A DNA stretch of 35,225 bases from CAYVHB01 sp964450865 (lineage in GTDB: Bacteria > Bacillota > Clostridia > Saccharofermentanales > UBA5734): NCBI GenBank assembly GCA_964450865.1, contig CAYVHB010000029.1, forward strand, positions 1-35,225, given 5' to 3'. The notes beneath the pieces are model-generated. The model did not search any database, was not told the origin of the DNA, and saw only the letters and a program-made list of their open reading frames with translations. Shown one piece after another: positions 1 through 8,479 of the stretch (the first letter of the stretch is position 1; each line of letters begins with the position of its first letter). A program made the position numbers and the translations under genes.

Positions 1-69
1 TACCCCCATAACGGACTTTCACCGTCAAGTGAAGCGCCATGCATGGCGCACATAAAAAAGACGGCGTTT

Positions 70-182
70 GACCGGGTCTGGTTCACGCCGCCTTTTGATA
101 TCAGGCCTGGATTTGTCCGCGAGACAATCTGTCGCAGAGTGGACATAGACCGGGTTCACGCCGCCTGTAAATATCGCGCCTG
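70..182. repeat. Imperfect direct repeat at left edge
   Basis: Two related ~38-base segments lie at 70-109 and 148-182. Both begin GACCGGG, share TTCACGCCGCC and end in a CAGGCCTG/GCGCCTG block. The plus-strand frame is open from base 1 to a TGA at 181-183 but has no start in the window. It could be the tail of a gene cut by the window edge or non-coding DNA. I do not recognise the encoded peptide. Confidence 0.5.
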
Positions 183-197
183 ACAATTGATTCGTGA

Positions 198-268
198 CAG
201 ATGATCGCGAAAAGAAGTTTTCGGATGATCGCGAGTGGATGCTTTCGCCGGTCGTAACAGATGATCCC
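198..268. repeat. Spaced ATGATCGCGA motifs, possible mobile-element end
   Basis: ATGATCGCGA occurs at 201-210 and 225-234, and a degenerate ATGATCCC at 261-268. Short spaced repeats like these are known near the ends of IS21-family elements, which carry multiple terminal repeats. No transposase is present here, so this is only a suggestion. The last motif overlaps the stop codon of the adjacent hydrolase gene. Confidence 0.3.
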
Positions 269-1071
269 TATTCATAAAATGCCGGAGCATGGCGGATCGT
301 CTGGAAGAAGCCCATATCATGGGCAAACATGACCTGCGCCTGATACTGGCTGGCCAGGCGGCGGACCTTCTCAATGGATCGAAAAAAGGCCAGGCTGTCA
401 TAGACGAGGCTGGAGGCCCTGGCCGGCGGCCCGTAATTCTCTTGCGTATATAGACAATCCTGCGGGAAGATCAGGGTCTGGTCCTTGGCAAGATGCAGCA
501 CCAGGCCGAGCAGGCCCGGTGTATGACCCGGCAGCGTAATCAGATCCACCCCGGGCAGCAGCTGGCAATCCTGGGATACCAGGTGATACTGGCGAACCGT
601 GACATCCAGTTCGGCCTTGATATAGGCCCCATGGGTGGCCGGATCCGGATTGAGCCGGACAAGAGCCTGGGCATAATGAAAATCCTCGTCACTGACATAA
701 ACCCGGGCGTGCTTGAACCGATGCAGATTGCCGGCATGATCGAGATGCAGATGGGAAATGACGACGGTGTCGATATCGGCCGGTTGCAGACCGCACAAGG
801 CCAGCTGCCGTGTCAGATCCTGGTCTTCACGCTGGTAAAATGGAAAAGAATCCTGCAAGCTTTGCGGCCAGTAGCCGCTCATGGCCTGCGGATGGCAGCC
901 TGTATCATAGAGGATCTTGCCATCAGGATGGTCAATCAGGACAGCCATGATCGGGACCTGAATCCACTGATTTGTGACAAACGGCTGTGAGCGTGTGCCA
1001 ACGGTAGACAAGGCTACCATCTGGTTTTTATCACATTCCAGCCAGCCCAGATTTAATACATAGACTTTCAT
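268..1071 (-). CDS. MBL-fold hydrolase, N-acyl-homoserine-lactonase-like
   Basis: A 267-residue metallo-beta-lactamase-fold hydrolase. The two-zinc site is visible: HLHLDH at residues 107-112 (HxHxDH), H183 in GHTPG, D205 in PQDC and H251 in AHD. Length and motif order fit the AttM/AiiA lactonase group, which opens lactone rings of homoserine lactones or gamma-butyrolactone. The gene is third in a co-directional xylA-xylB-hydrolase run. Once the artefactual gap is removed it starts about 115 bases after xylB, so a sugar-lactone substrate such as xylonolactone is a reasonable inference. The start is ATG at 1071. Its ribosome binding site (GAGGT) is only seen in the copy of the sequence right of the gap. 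Fold is confident; substrate is unknown. Confidence 0.8.
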   Translation of the reverse strand: MKVYVLNLGWLECDKNQMVALSTVGTRSQPFVTNQWIQVPIMAVLIDHPDGKILYDTGCHPQAMSGYWPQSLQDSFPFYQREDQDLTRQLALCGLQPADIDTVVISHLHLDHAGNLHRFKHARVYVSDEDFHYAQALVRLNPDPATHGAYIKAELDVTVRQYHLVSQDCQLLPGVDLITLPGHTPGLLGLVLHLAKDQTLIFPQDCLYTQENYGPPARASSLVYDSLAFFRSIEKVRRLASQYQAQVMFAHDMGFFQTIRHAPAFYE

Positions 1072-1229
1072 AATNNNNNNNNNNNNNNNNNNNNNNNNNN
1101 NNNNNNNNNNNNNNNNNNNNNNNNNNNNNNNNNNNNNNNNNNNNNNNNNNNNNNNNNNNNNNNNNNNNNNNNNNTCTGGTTTTTATCACATTCCAGCCAG
1201 CCCAGATTTAATACATAGACTTTCATAAT
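1020..1229. other. 100-N scaffold gap with duplicated flanks
   Basis: Bases 1075-1174 are N. The 55 bases before it (1020-1074) are identical to the 55 bases after it (1175-1229). Two contigs ending in the same 55-mer were probably joined without merging. If so, the real sequence reads straight from the hydrolase start codon into its ribosome binding site, and 155 bases here are artefact. Confidence 0.85.
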
Positions 1230-1340
1230 TACCTCATGGCCGGGACTTGCACCACGGCTGCCTTAGGGTAAAAACGTTGCCAGATGCCATCAGGCAAGGA
1301 AGCCTGTGTGACGTATGGCGTTGCAAAACCGGGCTTGGAA

Positions 1341-2858
1341 TCAGAAGCTCCACTTCAGGGCATCATAAAGCCGGACATATTTACCATAATTTTGCTGATA
1401 AACAGCCTGCTGATCCGGATTGGGCAGCGTTTCGCTCTCCGGGCGGATCAGGGCCACCGTGCTGTCGAGATCCGGCCAGACTTGCACAGCCACGCCAGCC
1501 ACCAGCGCCGCGCCGAACGAGCCGCCTTCCGCGCTGCCAAAGACTGTACGGACCGGCATGTTGAAGACGTCGGCAAAAATCTGCCGCCAGAGCGGACTGG
1601 CTGCGCCACCACCAGCCAGGACGACCTCGCCTGACTCCACCAGCTCCGGATTGGCCTGGACGATCAGCTCATAGACCTGGCGCAATGAATAAGCCACACC
1701 CTCGAGGACGGCCCGGGCGAAATGGCCCTTGCCGTGGCGGGCGGTCAGGCCGATAAAGGCCCCGCGGGCGGCCGAGTCATTGATCGGGCAACGTTCACCA
1801 TTCAGGTAAGGCAGGAAAACCAGGCCATCGGCCCCGGCTGGCGTCGCGGCTGCCGCCTCGTCCAGCAAGGCAAAGGAACTGACGCCGCGGCGCTGGCCTT
1901 CCGCCATCTCGAACTGGCCGAGCGCTTCCCGGAACCAGTGATACGAGCCGGCAGCAGCGAGGGTCACGCCCATGGCGGTAAACGTCCCGGGCGCATTGCC
2001 GCGGAACAGCTGCAGGCTGCCCTGCGGATTGTTCATAAAAGATGGCAGGCCCATCGCCACCACCCCGGAGGTGCCCAGGGTGACCGCGACCCGGCCAGGC
2101 TTGATCAGGCCCAGTCCGGTTGTGGAAATAACCGCGTCACCGCCACCACCGGCCACCGGTATGCCGGCCGGCAGGCCGCAAAGCTGCGCGGCCTCGGCCG
2201 TCACGGTACCGGTCAGGGCTGCCGACTCGACGACCGGCGGGAACAGGCGAAATGCCAGGCCGACCTGCTCTATCAGTTCACGATGCCACTGATTATGGGC
2301 CACATCATAAAAGCCAAAACCGGAGGCATCCGAGACATCGGTGCAGAGAACACCGGTCAGGCGGAAACGGATGTAGTCCTTCGGATTGATGATGATGGCC
2401 GTACGGGCGTACAGATCGGGCTCTATTTGCTTGAGCCACAAGATCTTGCCCCCGGTATAGCCGGTCAGCATCTGGTTATTGGTCGCTGCCAGCAGGCTGT
2501 TCAGACCACCGGCCACTTCGGTTATAATCCGGCACTGCTGCGTGGTGCGCTGGTCATTCCAGAGAATCGCCCGCCGCACCACCTGGTTATCGGCATCGAG
2601 CGCGACCATGCCGTGCATCTGGCCGGACAAGCCAATCGCGGCGATCCGGTAATCCGTACAAGCAGCCAGCACCTGGCGCAAGGCTGTGACGGTCGCTGTC
2701 CACCAGTCAGCCGGATCCTGCTCGGTCCAGCCCGGCTGTGGCGAATATAGCGGGTAAGACTCGACGACACTGGCCAGGATCTGCCCGTCAGCCGACAGGG
2801 CCAGGACCTTTACGCCCGTTGTTCCGACATCAATCCCAATCAGGCAAGTATTTTCCAT
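1341..2858 (-). CDS. xylB: Xylulokinase
   Basis: Phosphorylates D-xylulose to xylulose 5-phosphate, the second step of the isomerase pathway of xylose use. The 505-residue length is normal for XylB. FGGY-kinase features are in order: N-terminal phosphate-binding DVGTTGVK (about residues 10-17), the substrate region GLSGQMHGMV and LWNDQR, SDASGFGFYDV, then GGGGDA and the ATPase-core LGTSGVV, and a C-terminal adenosine-binding GGGAASPLW. It follows xylA by 149 bases on the same strand, with AGGAAG upstream of the ATG, so the two are probably cotranscribed. All the motifs checked are present, with no sign of truncation or frameshift. Confidence 0.95.
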   Translation of the reverse strand: MENTCLIGIDVGTTGVKVLALSADGQILASVVESYPLYSPQPGWTEQDPADWWTATVTALRQVLAACTDYRIAAIGLSGQMHGMVALDADNQVVRRAILWNDQRTTQQCRIITEVAGGLNSLLAATNNQMLTGYTGGKILWLKQIEPDLYARTAIIINPKDYIRFRLTGVLCTDVSDASGFGFYDVAHNQWHRELIEQVGLAFRLFPPVVESAALTGTVTAEAAQLCGLPAGIPVAGGGGDAVISTTGLGLIKPGRVAVTLGTSGVVAMGLPSFMNNPQGSLQLFRGNAPGTFTAMGVTLAAAGSYHWFREALGQFEMAEGQRRGVSSFALLDEAAAATPAGADGLVFLPYLNGERCPINDSAARGAFIGLTARHGKGHFARAVLEGVAYSLRQVYELIVQANPELVESGEVVLAGGGAASPLWRQIFADVFNMPVRTVFGSAEGGSFGAALVAGVAVQVWPDLDSTVALIRPESETLPNPDQQAVYQQNYGKYVRLYDALKWSF

Positions 2859-3007
2859 GGCTTGCTTCCTCGTTTCATTCGTTCGATAACGCGGTAATGT
2901 TCAATATCCCGGTGTGGTTCTGTCAGCAGTTTCAGTTGGACCGTGATAGCAACTATATTCAGTATACCGCAAAATCAGGGCCGGATCGCAAGAATCAGCG
3001 CCGGATC

Positions 3008-4321
3008 TCAGCCGATCATGATCTGATTGACGATGGCCTCAAGATATTCCTGACGACCGGAGGCCACTTTGACGTCACCCATCGCCAGGGCATGCTGTTC
3101 CAGCTCGGCCATCGAGATCTGGCCGCTGATGATCCGCTGGCCGAGCGACTCCTGCCAGCTGGCGTAGCGGTCGGTGACAAACTGGTCGAGACGGCCATCG
3201 CGAATGATGCGATCCGCAATCAGCAGGCCGAGGGCAAAGGCATCCATGCCGGCAATGAAGCTGATGAAGATATCCTCAACTGAATTGGATGCGCGGCGGG
3301 CCTTGGCGTCAAAATTCAGGCCGCCATGGGTAAAGCCGCCCGCTTTGAGCACCTCGAGCATGCAGGCCGTGGTATCGTAGATATTGGTCGGGAACTGGTC
3401 GGTGTCCCAGCCAAGCAGGGTATCACCCTGATTGGCGTCGATGGAACCGAAGAAGCCGGTATCACGAGCCAGGCGCAGTTCATGCTGGAAGGTGTGACCG
3501 GCCAGGGTCGCATGATTAGCCTCGATGTTCAGCTTGAAGTCCTTGTCCAGGCCGTAATGGCGCAGGAAGCCAATGACCGTCGCCGCGTCGAAATCATACT
3601 GGTGCTTGGTCGGTTCCTTGGGCTTGGGCTCAACATAGAAATCACCGGTGAAGCCGATGCTGCGGCCGTAGTCCACCGCGAGACGCATCAGGCGGGCCAT
3701 GTTATCGAGCTCCAGGCCCATGTTGGTGTTGAGCAAGGTCTCATAACCTTCACGGCCACCCCAGAAAACATAGCCCTTGCCGCCAAGCTTGACCGTGATT
3801 TCCAGCGCTTTCTTGATCTGGGCCGCGGCAAAGGCAAAGACGTCAACATAGGGCGAGGTGCCGGCGCCGTGAGCGTAGCGCGGATTGGAGAAGCAATTGG
3901 CCGTCCCCCAGAGGAGCTTCTTGCCGTACTGCTTTTGCAGGCCAAGCAGCAGGTCGCTGATCTCATCCAGACGGGCGTTGGACTCAGCCAGGGTACTGCC
4001 CTCCGGCGCGATATCCCGGTCATGGAAGCAATAATAGTCGATACCCAGCTTGTCCATCAGCTCAAAGGCGGCATAGGCCTTGTTGCGCGCGCTCTGCATC
4101 GGATCCGTCGAGCCGTACTGCTTGGGCAGGGTGCCGCTGCCAAAAATATCTGTACCCTCGGCGACCATGGTATGCCAGTAGGCCATCGCGAATTTCAGGT
4201 GGTCACGCATCGGCTGGCCGGCAACCAGCCGGTCCGGATTGTAAAAGCGGAAAGACAGGGGATCGGTGCTGGCCTGGCCGGCAAAAGGGATTCTGGGGAT
4301 CTGGGGATAAAATTCAGTCAT
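3008..4321 (-). CDS. xylA: Xylose isomerase
   Basis: Interconverts D-xylose and D-xylulose in the cytoplasm using two divalent metals. The 437-residue length matches the longer (class II) xylose isomerases. Recognisable parts are the active-site CFHDRD (H100, D103), the VFWGGREGYE segment, the metal-site EPKPKEPTKHQYD and the NIEANHATLAGHTF segment. The ATG at 4321 has GAGAGGA just upstream. It heads an operon with xylB and a lactonase-like hydrolase. Two LacI-type operator palindromes lie in the leader, one about 45 bases upstream of the start. This implies control by a LacI-family repressor rather than a classical ROK-type XylR, but which repressor binds is not known. Confidence 0.96.
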   Translation of the reverse strand: MTEFYPQIPRIPFAGQASTDPLSFRFYNPDRLVAGQPMRDHLKFAMAYWHTMVAEGTDIFGSGTLPKQYGSTDPMQSARNKAYAAFELMDKLGIDYYCFHDRDIAPEGSTLAESNARLDEISDLLLGLQKQYGKKLLWGTANCFSNPRYAHGAGTSPYVDVFAFAAAQIKKALEITVKLGGKGYVFWGGREGYETLLNTNMGLELDNMARLMRLAVDYGRSIGFTGDFYVEPKPKEPTKHQYDFDAATVIGFLRHYGLDKDFKLNIEANHATLAGHTFQHELRLARDTGFFGSIDANQGDTLLGWDTDQFPTNIYDTTACMLEVLKAGGFTHGGLNFDAKARRASNSVEDIFISFIAGMDAFALGLLIADRIIRDGRLDQFVTDRYASWQESLGQRIISGQISMAELEQHALAMGDVKVASGRQEYLEAIVNQIMIG

Positions 4322-4363
4322 GGTCGTGTTCCTCTCTTTTTATGATCTGTTGCTGTCATCATT

Positions 4364-4381
4364 ACTGTGCTCGTGCACGGT
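4364..4381. promoter_or_regulatory. LacI-type operator in xylA leader
   Basis: ACTGTGCTCGTGCACGGT is an imperfect palindrome centred on CG, the usual layout of LacI-family operators. It shares the core GTGCTCGTGCACG with a second site at 4650-4667. It sits about 45 bases upstream of the xylA start. A further copy at 4520-4536 is the artefactual duplicate right of the gap. Confidence 0.6.
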
Positions 4382-4575
4382 CGAGAGTAAAAAAATAAAC
4401 TGCTGGCCGGAAGTTGTGACNNNNNNNNNNNNNNNNNNNNNNNNNNNNNNNNNNNNNNNNNNNNNNNNNNNNNNNNNNNNNNNNNNNNNNNNNNNNNNNN
4501 NNNNNNNNNNNNNNNNNNNNTGTGCTCGTGCACGGTCGAGAGTAAAAAAATAAACTGCTGGCCGGAAGTTGTGAC
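4366..4575. other. 100-N scaffold gap with duplicated flanks
   Basis: Bases 4421-4520 are N. The 55 bases on the left (4366-4420) are identical to the 55 bases on the right (4521-4575), the same pattern and length as the gap at 1075-1174. Merging the two copies would bring the two operator sites closer by 155 bases, to about 130 bases apart. Confidence 0.85.
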
Positions 4576-4649
4576 GCGGTTGGCCCGATGACGATGGGAC
4601 TGCAGCAGCAGCCAGAATATCTGGCGACTAGCCAAACCTGATAGTATTA

Positions 4650-4667
4650 ATTGTGCTCGTGCACGAT
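4650..4667. promoter_or_regulatory. LacI-type operator upstream of xylA
   Basis: ATTGTGCTCGTGCACGAT matches its own reverse complement at 14 of 18 positions and is centred on CG. On the minus strand it lies between candidate -35 (TCAAGA) and -10 (TAATAC) hexamers with a 17-base spacer, where a repressor would block xylA transcription. The hexamers are weak; the palindrome is the firmer observation. Confidence 0.6.
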
Positions 4668-4698
4668 CTTGACTTAATCATAATCCGTGATCAGGTAT

Positions 4699-4727
4699 TT
4701 GTCAAGCGTCAATTGTGATAGGATAAT
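4699..4727 (+). promoter_or_regulatory. Candidate sigma70 promoter for ABC-F gene
   Basis: TTGTCA (4699-4704), a 17-base spacer and GATAAT (4722-4727) give five of six matches in each hexamer. It lies just upstream of the ABC-F start at 4764 and implies a short leader of roughly 30 bases. Confidence 0.55.
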
Positions 4728-4763
4728 AAAGGATCATCGCTGAGGATGACCAAAGGAGTTACC

Positions 4764-6773
4764 ATGAATCTATTGACAGCAGACCACATCAGCAAGGCCT
4801 ACGCTGACCGCGTTATCTTGCAGGATATCAGTTTCAGCATCAACGACGGCGAAAAAATCGGCGTGATCGGTATCAACGGTACCGGCAAGTCGACGCTGCT
4901 CAAATTAATCGCCGGCCTGGAGCATCCGGATAGCGGTCAGCTGATCAAAGCCCGCAACCTGCGGATCGAGTATCTCCCCCAGCAGCCCGAATTCCCGGCA
5001 GATGCCAGTGTTCTCCAGGCCGTCCTGCACAGCCCTTCGCCGCTGATGCAGCTGGTCCGCGAGTATGAGACAGCAGCAGCCGAGCTGGCCGAGCAGCCAG
5101 ATGTCCCGCAGCGGCAAAACCGGCTGATCCGGCTGGCGGGCCAGATGGACGATGCCGGGGCCTGGAGCCTCGACAGCGAAGTCAAGAGCGTGCTGACCCG
5201 CCTCGGCATCAGCCAATTCCGCCAGACGGTCGCAACCCTTTCCGGCGGTCAGAAAAAGCGCGTGGCCCTGGCGGCAGCCCTGGTCAATCCGGCGGATCTC
5301 CTGATCCTTGACGAGCCCACCAACCACATCGATCCGGATACGGTCAGCTGGCTCGAACAATATCTGGCCGGTTATAAGGGTGCCCTGCTGATGGTGACCC
5401 ACGACCGCTATTTCCTTGAACGGGTGACCGGCATCATGCTGGAAATCGACCAGCGGCGCCTGTTCCGGTATGATGCCAACTACGAACAATGGCTGGACCG
5501 CAAAGCTGAACGCCTTGAGCAAGAGCAGGCCAGCGAGGCCAAACGCCAGAACCTGCTGCGCCGGGAACTGGCCTGGATCCGGCGCGGGGCCAAGGCGCGC
5601 TCGACCAAACAGCAGGCCCGGATCGAGCGCTTCAATACGCTGAGCGAGAAGCCTGATCTCCAGTTCGAAGAGCAGACGGTGTCCATGGCTACTGCCACGT
5701 CCCGCCTGGGCCGTAAAACCCTGATCCTGGAAAACATAAGTAAAAGCTGGGGCGAGCGAATCCTCTTCCAGGATTTCTCATATATCATCGACCGGCGTGA
5801 GCGACTGGGCCTGATTGGCCCCAATGGCTGCGGCAAGACAACCCTGCTGCGCATTCTCGCCGGGCAGCTGGTGCCTGATTCCGGTAACCGGGAAATGGGG
5901 AGCACAGTCCGCCTCGGTTTTTTTACCCAGGATAACGAAATCGTCGATCCGGACCTGCGAGTCATCGAATATATCCGGCAGACCGCCGAGATTGTCCAGA
6001 CGGCGGACGGCGAACTGTCAGCCGCCCAGATGCTGGAGCGCTTTCTCTTCCCGCCGGCCCTGCAATGGACGCCGATCCGCAAGCTGTCGGGTGGTGAAAA
6101 ACGTCGGCTTTACCTGCTCAAGATCCTGATGGGCGCGCCCAATATCCTGTTACTGGATGAACCGACCAACGATCTGGACATCCTGACGCTTTCGGTTCTC
6201 GAGGACTATCTGGAAGATTTTGCCGGTGCCGTGATTGTCGTCTCCCATGACCGCTATTTTCTCGACCGGGTCGTCACGCGTATCCTCGCCTTCGAATCCG
6301 ATGGCCTGATCCATCAGTATGAGGGTGACTTCACAGCCTACCAGCAACAGGTGCTGCAGGCTGCTGGCCTGCAAGGATCCGGGAAGCAGGCCATCCAGAA
6401 TTCACGCCCGGCACAACCGGATGCGACGCCGGGTGCCAGTCGGCCAGGCACCAGCAACCAGGGGTCCCCGGACTCCCGGCCAGACTCCCGGCGGCCAGCC
6501 GGGACTGATGCGGCCGGCCGGGCAAAACCTGACCGCCTGCGCCTTAAAATGAGCGAAAAGCTGGAATATGAGACCATCGAGGCCCGGATTGCTGAGCTGG
6601 AGAACCGGTGCGGGCAAATTCGGCGCGAACTGGACGATGCTGCCAGTGACTACATCCGGCTGCAGGAACTGACGGTCCAGATGGAGAAAGCAACATCCGA
6701 ATATGATGCAATCATGGAGCGCTGGCTATACCTGACCGAACTGGTCGAGCAGATTGAGCAGCAGAAAAGCTGA
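4764..6773 (+). CDS. ABC-F family ATPase (Uup/EttA-like)
   Basis: A soluble 669-residue protein with two ABC ATPase domains and no membrane segments, the layout of ABC-F translation factors that act on the ribosome. Domain 1 has Walker A GINGTGKS (36-43), LSGGQ and LLILDEPTNHID. Domain 2 has GPNGCGKTT, LSGGEKRR and LLLDEPTNDLD. The charged interdomain linker (ERLEQEQASEAKRQN onward) is the segment that reaches into the ribosome in this family. The C-terminus has a Pro/Ser/Arg-rich tether followed by a coiled coil (about the last 90 residues), as in Uup. I chose ATG 4764 because AAAGGAG lies 5 bases upstream; ATG 4746 has no such site. It is not next to antibiotic-biosynthesis genes, so a housekeeping role is as likely as resistance. 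Confidence 0.9.
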   Translation: MNLLTADHISKAYADRVILQDISFSINDGEKIGVIGINGTGKSTLLKLIAGLEHPDSGQLIKARNLRIEYLPQQPEFPADASVLQAVLHSPSPLMQLVREYETAAAELAEQPDVPQRQNRLIRLAGQMDDAGAWSLDSEVKSVLTRLGISQFRQTVATLSGGQKKRVALAAALVNPADLLILDEPTNHIDPDTVSWLEQYLAGYKGALLMVTHDRYFLERVTGIMLEIDQRRLFRYDANYEQWLDRKAERLEQEQASEAKRQNLLRRELAWIRRGAKARSTKQQARIERFNTLSEKPDLQFEEQTVSMATATSRLGRKTLILENISKSWGERILFQDFSYIIDRRERLGLIGPNGCGKTTLLRILAGQLVPDSGNREMGSTVRLGFFTQDNEIVDPDLRVIEYIRQTAEIVQTADGELSAAQMLERFLFPPALQWTPIRKLSGGEKRRLYLLKILMGAPNILLLDEPTNDLDILTLSVLEDYLEDFAGAVIVVSHDRYFLDRVVTRILAFESDGLIHQYEGDFTAYQQQVLQAAGLQGSGKQAIQNSRPAQPDATPGASRPGTSNQGSPDSRPDSRRPAGTDAAGRAKPDRLRLKMSEKLEYETIEARIAELENRCGQIRRELDDAASDYIRLQELTVQMEKATSEYDAIMERWLYLTELVEQIEQQKS

Positions 6774-6877
6774 CGCAAAGGTGTCCGGCAAGCGCCGCTA
6801 ACCGTCCATCAAATAATCAGATGAATATCGGCTGATCATGAAGAACGCCGGCGCAAAGGCGCCCCATTTCCAGGCTG

Positions 6878-8470
6878 TCAGTTCAGATGCCCTGGCCCTG
6901 GCTGGATCCGGCGCCGCTGATAGTGTCTTGCCCATTGATCCAGCAGGCCGGTCAGCAGGCCAGACAAGGCAAAATAGAGCCCGGCGACCAGCAGCAGCGG
7001 AAAAAAAGCATCGAAGGTCCGGCTGCGGATAATGTCGCCGGCTTTAGTCAGGTCTTCAACGGCAATATAGCCGACGATTGAGGTCAGTTTAACCAGGGTG
7101 ATCAGCTCACCCTTGTAGATCGGCCAGACCTGGCGGATAGCCTGGGGCATCACAATATAGATAAAAGTCTGGGCGCGGCTGAATCCGCCGGCCAGGCCGG
7201 CTTCGCGCTGGCCGCGGTCGACACTCAGGATGGCCGCCCGGAACATTTCCGCAACATAAGCTGATAAATGCAGGGAGAATGTGATGATGGCCACCAGCAG
7301 CGGACTGATGCTGACAGAAGCGAAAACCACATAGAAGATAATCAGCAGCAGGACCAGCACCGGCAGGCCGCGCAAGATGGCAATATAGAAGCGGGCCAGA
7401 TCCTGTATCAGCCGCAGGTGTGACAGGCGCAGGAAACAGGTCAGGGCCCCCAGCAGCGTACCGAGCAAGATTGCGCACAACGACAGCAGGGCCGTCGTCT
7501 GCACACCGGACAGGATCAGGCGATAGCGGTTCTCCAGGATCAGGTTATTATAAAAACTGCTTTTGAGCGAGGCAAAAATGGAGCCGGCTGAATCCGGCCT
7601 GGCCGGATTACCGTTATCAGCCGCCCCGGCGAGGTTGGCCCGCAGGACAAAAGCACTGGCGCCGAGGTCGTAATACGGCGTGGAGAAGTCCACCTGTTTA
7701 GCCCGTTCCGGGGTAATCATGATCGTGCTGACGATCATGTCGACTTTACCGGTGACCACTGAGGCAATCAGGGTCGAAAACTCCAGATCGTGCAGGACGA
7801 GCCGCTTGCCGCTGGCGGCAGCAAAGCGCCTGGCCAATTCCATATCAAAGCCGATCGGCTGGCCATCCTTGATAATCGTAAAAGGCAGGCCCTTGTCGCT
7901 GGCGTATCCCACGTTCAGGATCCCGTTTTCAGTTGACGCCGGGATGTCCGGCATCGTCAGGCTGGATTCGTCTACCCAGCGCCGCTTCATGTCGTCGAGA
8001 ATCCCCTGGTCGGTTATATCCTGCAGGAAGGCATTGAACGACTCGCGCAGCGGATCATTGGCCTGGTTGAAAGCGACGGCTACCGGCACGCGGAAGAGCA
8101 CGTCACCCAGCAGGGCCAGCGAGGGATCATCATGAATGATGCTCTGCATTGTTTCCGTCGTGTAAATGCCGGCCTGGGCCTTGCCCGAGCGGACAGCCAG
8201 GATCACATCCGGAGCGCTCTTGTAGCGCAGGATCCGGGCCGCCGGCCAGTTCTCGCTGACGTAGGAATCATGGGTCGTGCCAATCATCAGGGCGACGCTT
8301 TTATCCTTGATATCATCAATGCCGGCCAGCGACAGGCGGGCCGCCCGGACCGTACCGGCCAGGCCGGTCGCCGTGGCTGCAACGACAAGAAACAATAAAA
8401 AAAACGGCAGCAGCGAGATCATCTGCCGCCGCTGAAGGATCAATATTCTGCGGACTGTCCCTGTTTTCAT
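6878..8470 (-). CDS. Amino-acid ABC transporter, fused binding protein and permease
   Basis: A 530-residue fusion of a polar-amino-acid substrate-binding domain and a HisM/GlnP-type permease. A signal or membrane segment (about 14-43) is followed by sequence typical of lobe 2 of family-3 binding proteins (51-168, IGTTHDSYV to MKRRWVDE). Lobe 1 comes next (180-288, VGYASDKGLPFT, GFDMELARRF, ITPERAKQVDFSTPYY). The order is therefore reversed relative to a free binding protein. The permease (about 325-515) has the EAA-loop motif EAGLAGGFSRAQ. The gene starts 9 bases after the LacI gene, so it is probably in its operon. No matching ATPase gene is adjacent, so one must be supplied from elsewhere. 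Transport of an amino acid is well supported; which one is not. Confidence 0.88.
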   Translation of the reverse strand: MKTGTVRRILILQRRQMISLLPFFLLFLVVAATATGLAGTVRAARLSLAGIDDIKDKSVALMIGTTHDSYVSENWPAARILRYKSAPDVILAVRSGKAQAGIYTTETMQSIIHDDPSLALLGDVLFRVPVAVAFNQANDPLRESFNAFLQDITDQGILDDMKRRWVDESSLTMPDIPASTENGILNVGYASDKGLPFTIIKDGQPIGFDMELARRFAAASGKRLVLHDLEFSTLIASVVTGKVDMIVSTIMITPERAKQVDFSTPYYDLGASAFVLRANLAGAADNGNPARPDSAGSIFASLKSSFYNNLILENRYRLILSGVQTTALLSLCAILLGTLLGALTCFLRLSHLRLIQDLARFYIAILRGLPVLVLLLIIFYVVFASVSISPLLVAIITFSLHLSAYVAEMFRAAILSVDRGQREAGLAGGFSRAQTFIYIVMPQAIRQVWPIYKGELITLVKLTSIVGYIAVEDLTKAGDIIRSRTFDAFFPLLLVAGLYFALSGLLTGLLDQWARHYQRRRIQPGPGHLN

Positions 8471-8479
8471 GGGTAGCTC

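Noticed and set aside
1722..2750. Long open frame on the plus strand through xylB
   Set aside because: Shadow of the xylB gene: Gln/Arg/Gly/His-rich translation, no family features, and no ribosome binding site.
6838..6870. GGCGC/GCGCC hairpin as a terminator after the ABC-F gene
   Set aside because: Only a 5-bp stem with no T-tract; too weak to call.
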